From positions 4,588,001-4,652,000 of the forward strand of contig OW051495.1 in assembly GCA_932521035.1 (NCBI GenBank): 64,000 nt of DNA. The letters are read 5' to 3'. This DNA comes from Oscheius dolichura (taxonomy: Eukaryota > Nematoda > Chromadorea > Rhabditida > Rhabditidae). Positions 1-12,600 of this stretch are shown one piece after another. The translations under genes and the position numbers were made by a program. Under the pieces are notes generated by a model. It was not told the origin of the DNA, searched no databases, and saw only the letters and a list, made by a program, of their open reading frames with translations. Position 1 is the stretch's first letter. Each line of letters starts with the position of its first letter.

Positions 1-41
1 AGCGTTTACTATCTTGTGCAAAGCTTATACAACTTTTTCAG

Positions 42-2456
42 CTCCGAAGGTAATGTGAAACTTGATGGATTATCTGCAACACAAGTTAAAGAACTCCGTT
101 CAAAAGCAGAGAAACATGAATTCCAAGCCGAAGTTAACCGTATGATGAAGCTGATTATCAACTCTCTCTACCGAAACAAGGAAATTTTCCTTAGAGAGCT
201 GATTTCTAATAGTGCCGATGCTCTCGACAAAATTCGTCTCTTGTCGTTGACTGACCCTGAACAGATGAAAGCTACCGATGACATGAGCATCAGAATTAAA
301 GTAAGCATTTTATATATGTTTCATTCACTTTCATTTTTAGGCCGATCGTGAGAACAAGGTGCTCCATATTATTGATACCGGTATTGGAATGACGAAAAAG
401 GATTTAATCAACAATCTTGGAACAATTGCTCGTTCTGGTACATCCGAGTTTCTGGAAAAGCTTATGGACACTGCTACCAATGCTGATCAACAACAGGTGT
501 GCAATACATTTTACTGCTCTATTTCTCGTCTAGGACCTAATTGGACAATTCGGTGTTGGTTTCTACTCAGCTTTCCTGGTTGCTGACCGTGTAGTTGTTA
601 CTACAAAAAATAATGATGATGATCAGTATATCTGGGAATCGGACTCCTCAAGCTTTTCTATTACTAAAGATCCTCGCGGAGACACCTTGAAGCGTGGTAC
701 TCAGATTACTCTGTATATGAAGGACGAAGCTATGGATTTCCTTGAGCCTGATACTCTCAAGAACCTAGTTCATAAATACTCGCAATTCATCAATTTCAAC
801 ATCTATCAATGGCAATCGAAGACGGAAACTGTGGAAGAAGAAACAGAAGATGCTTCTGAAGCTAATGAGGATGGAGTCGTCGAAGAGGAAAAGGAAAAGA
901 AGACCAAGAAAGTGGAGAAAACTACTTGGGACTGGGTGAAAGTCAACAATGTGAAACCTATCTGGATGCGTAAGCCGAATCAGGTTGAACAAGAAGAGTA
1001 CGACGATTTCTACAAAAGTATCACTAAGGATTCTGACAAGCCTCTGACTCATGTGCATTTCACCGCCGAGGGAGAGGTCTCATTCCGCTCCATTCTCTAT
1101 GTTCCCAAAAAAGCCCCGAACGACATGTTCCAAAACTACGGGAAAATCTTGGAGAATATCAAGCTTTATGTAAGGCGCGTGTTTATCACGGATGACTTTG
1201 CTGACATGCTTCCCAAGTATCTTTCCTTCATCCGTGGTATTGTTGATTCCGACGATCTACCGCTAAATGTTTCACGTGAAAATTTGCAACAACATAAGCT
1301 GTTGAAAGTCATCAAGAAGAAGTTGGTGCGAAAGGTCTTGGACATGCTGAAGAAGCTCGATGGGCAACAATTTGATGATTTCTGGAAAGAGTTCAGTACA
1401 AACATCAAGCTTGGTGTTATGGAAGACCCTAGCAATCGAATGAGGCTAGCAAAACTTTTGCGGTTTGTTCATTTATTTATTCAAATATACTTGTTTTAGG
1501 TTTTCTTCGTCTGCTGATCCTGAAAAGCTGACAACATTGACATCTTACGTAGAGAGGATGAAAGACAAGCAAGATGTAATTTACTATATTGCTGGATCCT
1601 CTAGAAAGGAGGTCGAATCTTCTCCCTTCGTCGAGCGATTGATTGTCAAAGGTTATGAAGTCCTTCTTCTCAGCGAAGCAGTCGATGAGTATTGCATCCA
1701 GGCTATGCCTGAGTTTGACGGCAAGAAGTTCCAGAATGTTGCTAAGGTTTGTTTTTTTTTCGACATAAACTGATACTACAATATCATTATTTTTCAGGAA
1801 GGTGTCAATATTGATGACGGAGAAAAAGCCAAGGAAGCGCATAAAGCATTGGAAGAAGAATTTGCCCCTCTCACCGCTTGGTTGAAGGATAACGCCCTGA
1901 AGGTTTCTCATTTTTCCTTTCCAAAAATTTCTGTTTCTAGGATTTGGTCGAAAAGGCTGTAGTTTCCCAACGTCTAGTCACATCGCCTTCTGCTATCGTC
2001 GCTTCTAATTATGGATGGTCAGGAAATATGGAGCGCATTATGAAGAGTCAAGCGTACGCGAAGGCGAAAGACCCCACCCATGACTTCTACGCAAACCAGA
2101 AGAAAACCTTTGAAATTAACCCACGTCATCCAGTTGTCAAAGAGCTTTTGAAAAGGGTCGTTGCTGACAAGGACGATAACAGAGCCAAGCAAACCGCACT
2201 TTTATTGTTCGAAACGGCTACTCTCAGATCTGGATATTCTCTGCAAGATCAGGTAATGAGCCTTATAGTTTCTTTATTGTAATAATATTAGGTTGGGTTT
2301 GCCGAACGCATCGAAAACGTTCTCCGTCAGTCTCTTGATGTATCAGTTGATGCCCAGGTTGAAGCTGAACCTGTAATTGAAGATATCGAAGAAAGTCTTT
2401 CTGAAGACGATCCTAAAGATGATGCCGTAGTCGAGGAAACCCACACCGAACTGTAG
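42..2456 (+). CDS. HSP90B1: Endoplasmin (GRP94/HSP90B1), ER Hsp90 chaperone, 5' end missing
   Basis: ATP-dependent chaperone of the ER lumen that folds secreted and membrane proteins. The window opens inside an intron; the first visible exon starts after CAACTTTTTCAG. Exons: 42-300, 341-496, 534-1462, 1500-1746, 1798-1902, 1941-2252, 2292-2456, with introns of 37-51 nt. The N-terminal ATPase domain is recognisable by the helix ending in [16 protein letters not shown], then [11 protein letters not shown] and the lid segment [11 protein letters not shown]. An acidic charged linker (about 830-930) follows, then middle and C-terminal Hsp90 domains. The protein ends HTEL, a KDEL-type ER retrieval signal, which separates it from cytosolic Hsp90. 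Residue order SNSADAL instead of the usual SNASDAL is a small oddity in a highly conserved motif. Signal peptide and first exons lie upstream of the window. Confidence 0.96.
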
Positions 2457-2573
2457 GCGTAATTTTCCCTCTTTCTCTTGTGATAATTAGTTATTTGTTG
2501 TGATCGAAGCCACCTGGTTTCCCCTTTTCTCATATTTTACGGTTCATTACTGTTTTTCGTGATCTGTTTTATT

Positions 2574-2594
2574 TTATTTATTTATTTATTTATC
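2574..2594. repeat. TTTA microsatellite
   Basis: Five tandem TTTA units in the 3' flank of GRP94, followed by CTCACGAAG. Confidence 0.85.
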
Positions 2595-3005
2595 TCACGA
2601 AGTGAATGATTGTTAGAGTTACCCTTCTCAATTTTATTCATTCAGCAGTTTCTGGCCACATCAAGTACAAAAGTTTTCAAATCACTGAATATCCTGGTAC
2701 CCACCATGGTGGACTTCGAAAGCGTATTAGCCTGACTAATAGTAGTCGATTCCGTGGGACTTCACAGCAAGCCCTATGGCTTCGGATTAGCGGCTTGATT
2801 AGCTCTGATGTAGACATTAAAGGGGTGAGAGAGTCCGCCATATTCTAATCTCTTAAATTTATCGGAATAAAGTGCGGCCTCTTGATATTTTCAATTTTAT
2901 CACCGATGATCTGCGAGAAGTGATGGATGACTCACGCCGAGGCAGCCGAGCACTACCGAGAGCTGAAGATGGGGATTGTCTGAATGGGTTTTTCATGTCT
3001 CATCA

Positions 3006-3107
<102 letters not shown>

Positions 3108-3138
3108 TTAAAGCCGAATTGTCTTTTAATCAACTTTA

Positions 3139-3312
<174 letters not shown>

Positions 3313-3937
3313 TTATGTTAATTGGACTGAACTGCTGAAACCTGGAGGCATCTCTTCTTTCTGCACGTCCACAATTCTAAACTTTCGTTTTTCTGCATAA
3401 CGTTTCGATTGGAGCTGATTCTTCTCAGTGGCTAGAGCTGATTTTTTATGGCAATATAGCCTTTTCCACACGTTTTAGCTACTTTTTCAAATGTTGTGCG
3501 AGTATTTTCGAGTTTCTAGAACGGAATCGACGGATGCAAAGGCAGGTCAACTGTTTAATTTCTGCTTTGAACCACTCGTTCTTGGCTTATTTATGCAGGT
3601 TTTCTTGAGATAAGTTCAACCGTAACACAGCTCGCCGACGGGCGCACCTCAAAGGTCTAAAAATGGCTAAAATGGTCCTGCAGCGACCACATGCCAGTTT
3701 TTTTATATATACGTTTCTACTGATTTTCATGTGTTTTTAATGTGTTATTCAGTTTTATCGACCTCAAATTACTATTAAAAAAATTAAATTGAACTGGAAA
3801 AATTTGAATGCTTGCGCCGCCCGCGAATTACTTTTCCATTTGAAACAGACTATATGACCAGGCTCATTAGAATCGTCTTGACGGCTCTACAAGACGGTCT
3901 TTAAATTTTAAAAATTCACCGAGAAATACCCGAGATA

Positions 3938-4005
3938 CGGGCACAAACGCCCGACAGCCCGTTTTACGCCCAATATCGGGCGCGCCCAGCGTCGGGCGCG
4001 TGCCC
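3938..4005. repeat. Imperfect GC-rich inverted repeat (hairpin)
   Basis: Left arm GGGCAC plus CGCCCGAC (3939-3955) pairs with the right arm GTCGGGCG plus GTGCCC (3991-4005) with a small bulge. A second inner stem, CGCCC-AATAT-GGGCG, lies between them. The element is strongly GC-rich inside AT-rich DNA. It could be a remnant of a mobile-element terminus or a structured transcript. No gene is attached to it. Confidence 0.7.
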
Positions 4006-4512
4006 ATGTATGTGTGTTGTCAGGTGCTTCGTTGACAATATAAGATTGATAACTGTTCATTCCAAGATGTTGCAAAGACACCGGGTCACCGTATGTTGGT
4101 CTTGTCGTCCTAATAGAAATAGACGGGTTTTACGGGTGCGCGTTGATAGGCAAACATCTGGTTTTTTTTTGGATTAGTGTAAACTTCTAGGGTTAGGTGC
4201 ATGCATTTTATTCTCTGAAACCTTCTTTCTAAATTATGAATAGCTCCTGTTAGAGTAACATGGCAACCGATTGGGATAAACAGGTATGATTCCTTATGCG
4301 AAATATAAAAAGTGCATTTTAGTCTATTGAGCTTTCTCCTTGGCTCTGTGGTATAATCAACGGGGAACACGGTCATTTGCGATTTGTCTTTCTCTTTCAT
4401 TATGAGATCTCTGGGTCGATTAGAACTTCGGGAGCAACGGCTTCAAAATTAGGCAATGTTGGGAAAGTGGGAGATGTTGTGGCAGTGCGAGTGAAGTTTG
4501 TCTTTATACGAT

Positions 4513-6560
4513 ATGGAAACAAATAAGGTACCTAGGAGAAAAGTTAATGCTTTTCCTGATATGAAAACTTTGTATGATGTGGAGGAAATGGAGGTAAGCC
4601 GAAGCGGAGATAGTATCAGCGAGATTCGGTTGGAAGGAAAAACCATTCTTGTAAGACCGCTATATAGCGGCAGATGAATAGTTTTTAGATCTGTGCTAAT
4701 GTTGTTCCGGAGAGCAGAGAAAGAAAGACTCAGGTTCTATACGATGACTATTTGGGTATGATATCCTTCTATAAATAGAGCATCTCCTTTCAGGCAAAGT
4801 CTACGACCTCGTAGGCCATGTCCCCTCTAATGTCTTCCGCAATAGGCACCCCGTAGCTGTAGACCTCCTGATCAAAGGAGACGAGGATGATAGCAGCCGA
4901 AGTTTCCTTTTTGTCGTGAAGTACAACGGGCTGAAAGAGGTGGGAGACCCTTGTTCAACAATCTCTTCTAGAATGCCCGCCCTTTCAAGGCAGTTCAAAA
5001 GAAGTGTTATGGACTGATTCGTAGTAGCAACCAGGCATATTTCTTTGTTTGGAGTACCGATTATGAGAAGGAATTGAGGCTGGACAGAGATATCAAGTGG
5101 GTCGGATGGCCACTGGAAAAGAAGTTTTAGGGGGCCACTGGAGCTGGGCAGTTGGATATCCTTCGACTCGGTCGAGAGGATGGACGACGGCAGTTATGAA
5201 ATTGTCGGATCCCCTCGACCGGCACAGGACCAGATGGAAACCGCCGTCAGGCAAGGAGTCGTCATGGTGAGCCGGGCCCTTTCCTTTGGAATTCTCTTCA
5301 GATCCGAGTGAATTGCCGCCCTCTGAAAATGGAAGACGACCTCCCGATCCTGGAGACGGGCGGCGCCGGGCCCGCTGCCGACGCCCTCCACATTCTACGC
5401 GACGCAGATGTCGACTAGTTCGCGCCCTCCTCCTCCTCCCAGTATCCTTCGCTTTCAGCCCCACACATCTCTGGATGGAGCCCCAGAAGAATTCCCGTTA
5501 CCCCTGGAGAGTCTCCCCGTCCAATGGGTTCCGACGAAGCGAGAAGCCGCCTCCCGAGGTTGGTCTTCCCCCTTTTATTGTTCCACGAGATATTTGTAGA
5601 GGTCGAACTACGGCTGCATTGTGGCCGTGAGTACAAGTATTGGTATCGGCTGGATCTGGAGCCCCGGCTACCCTCAAGACGTTCGTGTGGGGACAGAGCT
5701 TATGTGAGAGCCCTCTCAACAAAATACGAATTCATTTTTCAGTGAGAGGATAAAGGACCCCGTCGGCAAGTGGGTCACGTTCTCTGAGCCCACCGGGCCA
5801 ACGGACAGGCTGCTCTCCCGCGGGCCCGTCGTCCCGCTGAACAGGGAGCCGGTGAAGACGAGGATCAGGCAGGGCTTCCCAGAACTGGAGGTCACGCTCC
5901 ACTCGGCGGCCGGGTGTGAATCCGATGGCAAACCGATTTTCGAGTCGGACGAGGTGGGAGACGTTGTCGATTCCTACCGGAATGTGGCCGGAAAAGCGCA
6001 GCTGTGAGTCAATTTTTCTGTTTGTATGCTTATTCCCTTTCTTCAGGCCGGTGACTGTATGGGTCGTAAAGCATAGGGATCCGGCACACGTCTCCCGCTG
6101 GAAGGTGTCCAGTAAAACCTCGATTAGATGCGCCCCCGATCCTCCCTCGAGACGCCCTTCCTCTTCTTCGATCTACCCAGATGGAACAGGGCCGAGTGAA
6201 GGGCATCCAAAGGATGAGGAGCGCAGTTCCCCACATAATGGATTGAACCCCCGAAGAAATACTGATGAGGTAATCCGGTAGCCACTCAAAGGAAGAGATC
6301 TTCCAGCTTTTCGTCACCTCCACAACGGAATCTACTGCTGTACCGGGTCCAGGCACAGTCGCGGAAGGACAGGAAAAGCCTTTACATGAGGTGGGAGTTT
6401 TCCCTTTCCATCTAAAAAGATATTTCAGAGGTCGCTTCTCTCTCTTTGCGGAAGTATTCTCGAGAACCCCGACATTTCCCTCTTCCTCCGAGAATGCAAA
6501 GGGGAGGAGTTTTTTAAGGCATTTGCCACTGTCGTTTTGAGTGCGAAGACGGATAAATAG
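4513..6560 (+). CDS. Unrecognised protein, copy A of a tandem pair
   Basis: Function unknown. Exons inferred by phase and by alignment with the neighbour at 6967: 4513-4650, 4689-4755, 4794-4939, 4972-5096, 5131-5266, 5302-5417, 5459-5558, 5600-5703, 5743-6003, 6047-6269, 6307-6390, 6429-6560. The protein has at least two related modules of about 110 residues, each containing a W-[VI]-[ST]-F core (GSWISFDSVE; GKWVTFSEP). A second conserved block reads PVTVWVVKHRD. The C-terminal region is Ser/Pro-rich before a last helical segment. The exons up to about 5.1 kb are AT-rich and the later ones GC-rich. The ATG at 4513 is the first in frame. A spliced upstream exon (about 4402-4490, ending DVVA) is also possible. 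No catalytic motif was recognised. Confidence 0.75.
4657..4670. repeat. Perfect 14-nt palindrome in an intron
   Basis: CCGCTATATAGCGG equals its own reverse complement. It lies just after the donor of the first intron of copy A. It may be chance or a small structure; no function is assigned. Confidence 0.6.
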
Positions 6561-6966
6561 AAACTACGAGTTTCGACGGGCAATATAATCGTTTAGAAAT
6601 ACCTCACTCTCCTTTCCCCCTTCTTGCCATTCCAGCTAACGTTTACCTATTGTATCAGCTTTTTCACCAAAATTGACCGAATAAATCACGTCTTGTCCGT
6701 TCTGTTGTCTTTTGTCTGACGTTTCTTCGTCTCTTCCTACCTTGCCGATTTCTCTGGCTCTGTGATTCCGCTCTTTGAGAGTTACCTCTGTTTCCTCTTC
6801 GCTCATGCAGAGATGAACTGCGATTATGATCCAGAGGTTGCTTCTTCTCTAAATCCGTAGCTCTGCTTTTCAGTCCAATGCCGTCTCTCCCAGGTTGCCA
6901 GCCATTGTCAATGCTAGGCATAGAGATAACATTTTTGTATACGTTTTACATCTTAATATATCAGCA
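6561..6966. other. Spacer between tandem copies A and B
   Basis: About 400 nt, moderately AT-rich, with no convincing exon. It probably holds the 3' UTR of copy A and the promoter or 5' UTR of copy B. Confidence 0.6.
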
Positions 6967-9376
6967 ATGATTCATCGAAGGATAGACAACCTAAATCCTT
7001 CGCTTACCTCTATCGATGTTGGAGACTTTATTGCCGTCACTATCCAGTATCGTTCCTTCTTTATCTTTTTTAATTTATTCATTTTCAGATTAAATCCCAG
7101 GGCAACTGAAAAGCATAAATCACGTCACGAGGTGACCAGCCTAGAAAAAATCGACCTTCCTCCCTCGATCAGAAAGGTTTATACAGCAGATTGGAAAGGC
7201 AATATAGTGGCAATTATACAAGCAGTCGTGCAACCAAGGAAAAACGGCATTTTAACTAATGAATTCATAGGTATACACGTATTCTTTACCGTATTAACAA
7301 TCGCATACAGGAAGAATTACAGACCCCTATAGGTTAATCCCCGCAGAGATCGTTCGGTCTACTGAGCCCTTTGTTACCGAACTAAAAGTACTACTACAAA
7401 ATGATAAAGGTTCCTCGATTGTCTGTACAAAATATCTGGGCAAATGTAATAATAAGGTAGATATATCATTTATTTTTCAATTCCATTGTTTTAGTTCGAG
7501 CATCCTGTCATAAAAGAGAGCAAGGGAGTAATAAGATCTTTTAATGGTTTTCATTATTTGGTGTGGAGTCCCGATTACGATTTTGAATTGATTCTTCTTC
7601 CAAAAATAATGTCAGTTTTATCGCTACATGTCATTACTTGACTCTTTAGAGACATACCCGATACCGGACTCTACAGATGGATATCTTTCAACACAGTGCG
7701 ACCGGTTAGAGATGCACTGCACATTGAAGGTGAAGTGAAGCTTATTGATGCTGTATATCCTACAGAGAGCAAAGAAAATGTTATAGAGGTACGACGTTGT
7801 TCGAAACTTATTTGTTTTCAGATTTATGCATGCTGCATTGTTTCCGGGTTTTGTGATAAAAAAATTATTCTGACTATTGAAGGAACGCAACAACGTATAT
7901 CATCGAAAGGGATAGAGGAAGTGGATCCTGAATTTTTGTAGGTCTTATTTTATACTTGGCGCCTAGATCCTGCCCACCAAGATTGAAGTCGCTCCCCCCC
8001 TTTTTGGCCATTTTTTCTTGTTTCTTCCTAAATTTTTTTTTCTTTTTTATGGCACTTTGTTTCAGTCCTCGTTCTATGTGGCTCAGGGCTTCTTCCGATG
8101 ACTCATCATTGTGGGAGCTGTCGCGAAGCACAGTTCTGAAAAGGGTAGACTCTCCCGCCTCTTCAACCAGTCATAACATTCCAACGGTACGGTCTTTTAT
8201 CCTGGGCATTACCTAGAAAAATTGCAGAATTACAATGCATATAAAGGCGTGATTCTCGCCGTATGCGAGGGCCAGTGTTATGTCTGGTCTTCCACATTTA
8301 CCCGGGAACTTACTTGCAATACTAAATTCTTGTAAACTCTTGTTTTTTTTCTTGGAAGTATTTATATTTTAGCGACCAGGATCCACGAGGCACATGGATT
8401 TCGTTTACTGTGCATTCTCTAGGGGATAATAATCGGTATAGAATTCACCAACCTGCTCTAATCGCCGATGTTTACCCGACGCGATATGATGAGCGTACCG
8501 GATTTGTGGAGGTTCTTTCCAATTTTCTTTTTATATTGCTTCTTATAGGTCAAAATTACGTGCGATTGCGAAGAAATAGCAGATGAGGACGGGTACCGGG
8601 TATATACCAGCGACGACGGATTTGGTCAGATCGTGGATTGCTACAACGTTTTAGACGACGATATTGTTTTGTAAGCAACTGCTTAGTATTGTTAATGAGT
8701 TTTCAGGCCTTTTACTGTATGGGTTGCAGAACATACAAGACATAGAACCTGTCGATGGCTTATTTCAAAGTCGAATCGCACTTATATTAGACCACACAGA
8801 GAGCCCTCCGTTTTAAGCAACCCATCATCGCGATTGCCGTCACCACGGCCCAGGGTCATTCCGGTTGCATTAGATCTTAAGCAAGAAAGATCTCCAAACA
8901 TATCACCACCACCAGGAATAATTAGAAATGACGTACAAATTATTTCTTTAAAAATTTCATATATGAATGCAATTCAGGAGATGCCGAATAATATTCCACC
9001 ACGAGTTCCGGACAGGGAAAACATCGATAGATTTATAGCTGAGTTGAATGGTGAGGATGGTGGAGTGTATACTGACGATGAAGATAATGAAAGGATACCG
9101 AACAGGAATAGGACGGAGGAAGAAGAGGTGGTATATTGTCACCCACCTTTACTTACACATATACTTTAGAACGAACTAATTTCAAGCAGTACAAATCCGA
9201 GTGATGATGAAGAAGTTGAGAGTATGCCATCTCCTAGCGAAGAAGTTCTTCCAAATGCAAATGGTATTTCTGTATCTCGAGAATTTTCAAAGGTAGCGTG
9301 GTATAAACGTATAACTCCGCAGCTTACATTGTTAGATGACTTTAAAGGAGATTTGCTGTTTAATGTTAGAGAATAA
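6967..9376 (+). CDS. Unrecognised protein, copy B of a tandem pair
   Basis: Paralogue of the gene just upstream; function unknown. Exons: 6967-7046, 7089-7270, 7311-7456, 7495-7610, 7650-7788, 7822-7937, 8066-8186, 8228-8331, 8373-8511, 8549-8670, 8707-9127, 9170-9376. Introns are 33-44 nt, except one of 128 nt at 7938-8065. Matching blocks with copy A include YRWISFNTV versus GSWISFDSV, GTWISFTVH versus GKWVTFSEP, PRSMWLRAS versus PTHLWMEPQ, and PFTVWVAEH versus PVTVWVVKH. The C-terminal third is acidic and probably disordered (DDEDNER, SDDEEVE) and differs from copy A. The gene is AT-rich, unlike most of copy A. An alternative splice from about 9292 to 9402 would replace the last residues. 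No known domain could be assigned. Confidence 0.82.
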
Positions 9377-9401
9377 GACTTTCTCTGCTGGGTTTGAGCA
9401 G

Positions 9402-9684
9402 ATGGATAGAGCGTTGTATCACGCATTTGCAAGCAAAGTTTACGAGTAAGGTTAGCTTTTTTTTATTGATTTTATTAATAAAAACTTTTTGTTCAGATCG
9501 CTTGTGGAGAAGAAGCTTAATGGTTCTAGCTTGCATATCAGCATTTATAGGCTCACCAAGAAATACAATATTGTTTTATTATATCCTAATGAAAAGTTTG
9601 ATTATTATTTTATTGTAATTTTCTTGTTTTTCTCAATTTATACTATAATCCTTACGATAATAGCTTATACTGGAACCATTGAAG
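9402..9684 (+). other. Possible extra exons upstream of PHKB
   Basis: After TTTGAGCAG an open segment starts MDRALYHAFASKVYE (9402-9445). A 51-nt intron leads to SLVEKKLNGSSLHISIYRL and so on from 9497. A further splice at about 9664 would join in frame to the PHKB start. These may be 5' exons of PHKB, alternative 3' exons of copy B, or a short separate gene. Phases allow the first two. Confidence 0.35.
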
Positions 9685-12600
9685 ATGTCCCGCAGAAAAC
9701 TTCAAGGACAGTCAACTAATGCGGGTAGTCTGAGACTCCGCCGTCTCACTCAGGCCTATCTAACTCCTTACCATGATCAAGGACTGGAATCCAAACACCC
9801 GTCTAAATTAGACGAACTTTATTCTATTGGTAGTTGCTATAAACCTCCCTTACGTTATTCTATTTTAGCACAACATCTTATAATGAAGTATCAAAGTGTG
9901 ACAACGGGGCTTTTCCCACGGTATTCTAAAGAGACTACTGTGGGGTATGTAAAAGATACCGTTTACTGCGCTATGGCCTGTTGGGCATGCTCCCTTGCGT
10001 ATAAGTATGTATCCTCCATTCCAAACAAAGATACTTTTTAATCTAGAAGAATGGACGACGAGCGAGGGAGACAAACGGAACTTAGACAGAGCGCAGTAAA
10101 GTCGATGAGGGGAATTCTCTTCTCTTGGATGCAGCAGGCGGAAAATGTGAGTTTATCCTGATTAACCTGACTGCCCATTTCAGTTAGACCTTTTTAAAAC
10201 GAACAATAGTGCAGAATACGCCCTTCACTCCCGCTTTGATCTGCAGACGGGGTTGAGTCTCCGTACCCCCGAGCAATACGGCCACCTGCAGATGGACCTT
10301 GTGGCTCTTTATATATTGGCCCTGGTCCAAATGGTCACCGGTGGTACACGGGTATACTCTCTTCTAGTACGACCTGACGTGTCCATTTGAGGTCATCTAC
10401 ACCCAAACCGAAGTCCACTTCCTTCAAAATTTGGTCTTTTACATCGAGCGAACATACCGAACTCCCGATTTTGGGATGTGGGAACGGGGCACCAGGTACA
10501 ACAACGGCCGGCCGGAACTACACGCGAGCAGTCTTGGAATGGTCAAGGTGGGTAGGGAGATGACACGAGACAAAGAACTATTCAGGCGGCCCTCGAGGCA
10601 ATCAATGGGTTAGTTATACGCTGGGACCCCCCAGATAGGAATAGGGGCGAGGGAGCTAGTGCAGGCAGAACGTTTATCAGACAACATAGTTCCTTTATAA
10701 GGATAGTTCTTATCACATTACAGGTTCAATGTATTCGGTGGCTCGGGAGGGAGTGCCTCGGTGATCTACGTCGACATCGACGGCCACAATCGGAACAGGA
10801 CGACATTCGAAACAATTCTTCCGCGTGAAAGTAACTCTAAGAACACCGTAAAATATTGTAAGGCATGCTAAAGATGTCGTTTAGGATGCCTCCCTCATAA
10901 TGACCGTCGGCTGGCCTTGCTTTGCCACGCACGACGAGATCCTCTTCCAGAAGACGATCAAGAAGTGTGTACGCCGGCTGGAGGGGAAGTGTGGCATCAG
11001 GAGATTCCTCCGGGACGGCTACCGGACGGAGCTGGAGGACAACACCCGCCAGTTCTACCTCGAGCACGAGACATCCCGCTTCGACGGCATCGAGTGCCAG
11101 TTCCCGCTCTTCTTCGCCTACATCTCCCTCACCGGTGAGATTGCCTCGAAGGCGAACAAAGACCTTTTCTAGCCCAACTCCGGGGAGAACAGACCCTGGC
11201 CGACGAGTACTGGAACAAACTGGAGAGACTTCTGGTGGTGGACGAAGGTGGGCGCGGGGTCGGCCGCCTAACTGGCATTTCCAGATGTGCCAGGGAGATT
11301 CGCGATGCCTGAGTGTTACTGTGTCGACGAGATGTTCATGAAGCAGGAGAGGGCCCAGCCCGGCTCGACCGAGATGTACCCCCTGAGCCACACCGATTTC
11401 GGTCACCACCTCTGGGGCAACTCCGTCTACCTCATCCTAAGACTCCTCCGCGAAGGCCTCATCCACGCAGCTGACCTCGACCCCATCAACCGACGTCTAC
11501 CTGCGAGCCAGCGGCCCAAACTGTTCAACCGGCATTCGGCCTTCCAGGTGAGGTCTCCTCTTCTGTCCTTCACAGAAATAGCCAGGGCTCCATGGAAGGG
11601 GATCCCGTCGTGCAGATTGCCCTCATCGCGGAGTCTACTCGGCTGCAGATGATGCTCTCGACTTACGGAATATCGTCCCAAACTCCTCACGAAGTGGAGC
11701 CCATCCAGATTTGGCCGTCGTGGAGAATGGTCAAGGTAGGTAGGGCTCCCAGGCTGCTCCGGACCGGCCGCGACTAGGATTGACCGCCGAGCTAGTCCAT
11801 TTCTCCCCTTATTTCAGGTGTTCGAGAATCTCGGTAAAGATGAAAAGCTTGGTCTGAATGGCCGTCCCCTCCGTCCATTCGGGCCTCTCAGTACCTCGAA
11901 AGTGTTCCGAGTCTTCGGTGACACCGTCCTCTGTTACCCACTTCTCTTCGAAGTCAAGGACTTTTACATTAGCTCCGATCCGCCGGTCCTAATTGACGAC
12001 ATCAAGGTATTTTTAATAGCTCTTGACAATCACGGAGAGGAAAAGCGAGAGATAGATTTCGTATCACGCCGATGGAAGCTGGCCGGGAGACCAACTATGT
12101 GTATTGTTCTACGTGAGGAAAACTTCGAAGGCGAATACTTCGAACACGTGCTAAATCTGCTGATTCAGCTGAAGAACGGCGTTGTTAACGGCCGCAGAGT
12201 AAGATTAGGAAGAGCTCACGTTGGTTAAAGGGAGTAGAAACAACGGATCATATTTAGCAGCTTCTGAACACCAGCTGTATCGAATTTTGTGACTTCTGCG
12301 ACAGCGATGATGTGAACTTCGACGTGGAGATCCTGGAGGAGACGGACGGCAACCAGGCCATCCTCTCGCGGCTCAGTCTCAAGGAGACGGCAGATGACGA
12401 GTCTACAAAGATGGTATTTGTTAGGTGGATTGAGTAGCTACGGATTCAGGATGATATTGAAGCAAAGACGGAGCAGGAACTAATTGAGATCTGTACGAAG
12501 GACGAGGTGGACCGCCCGAGACAGCTGGCCTTTTCCCTGACCACCCTCTGGAACAAGACCTCGCCCGAACTCGTCATTAATGGACGTAAGGTCTAACCAT

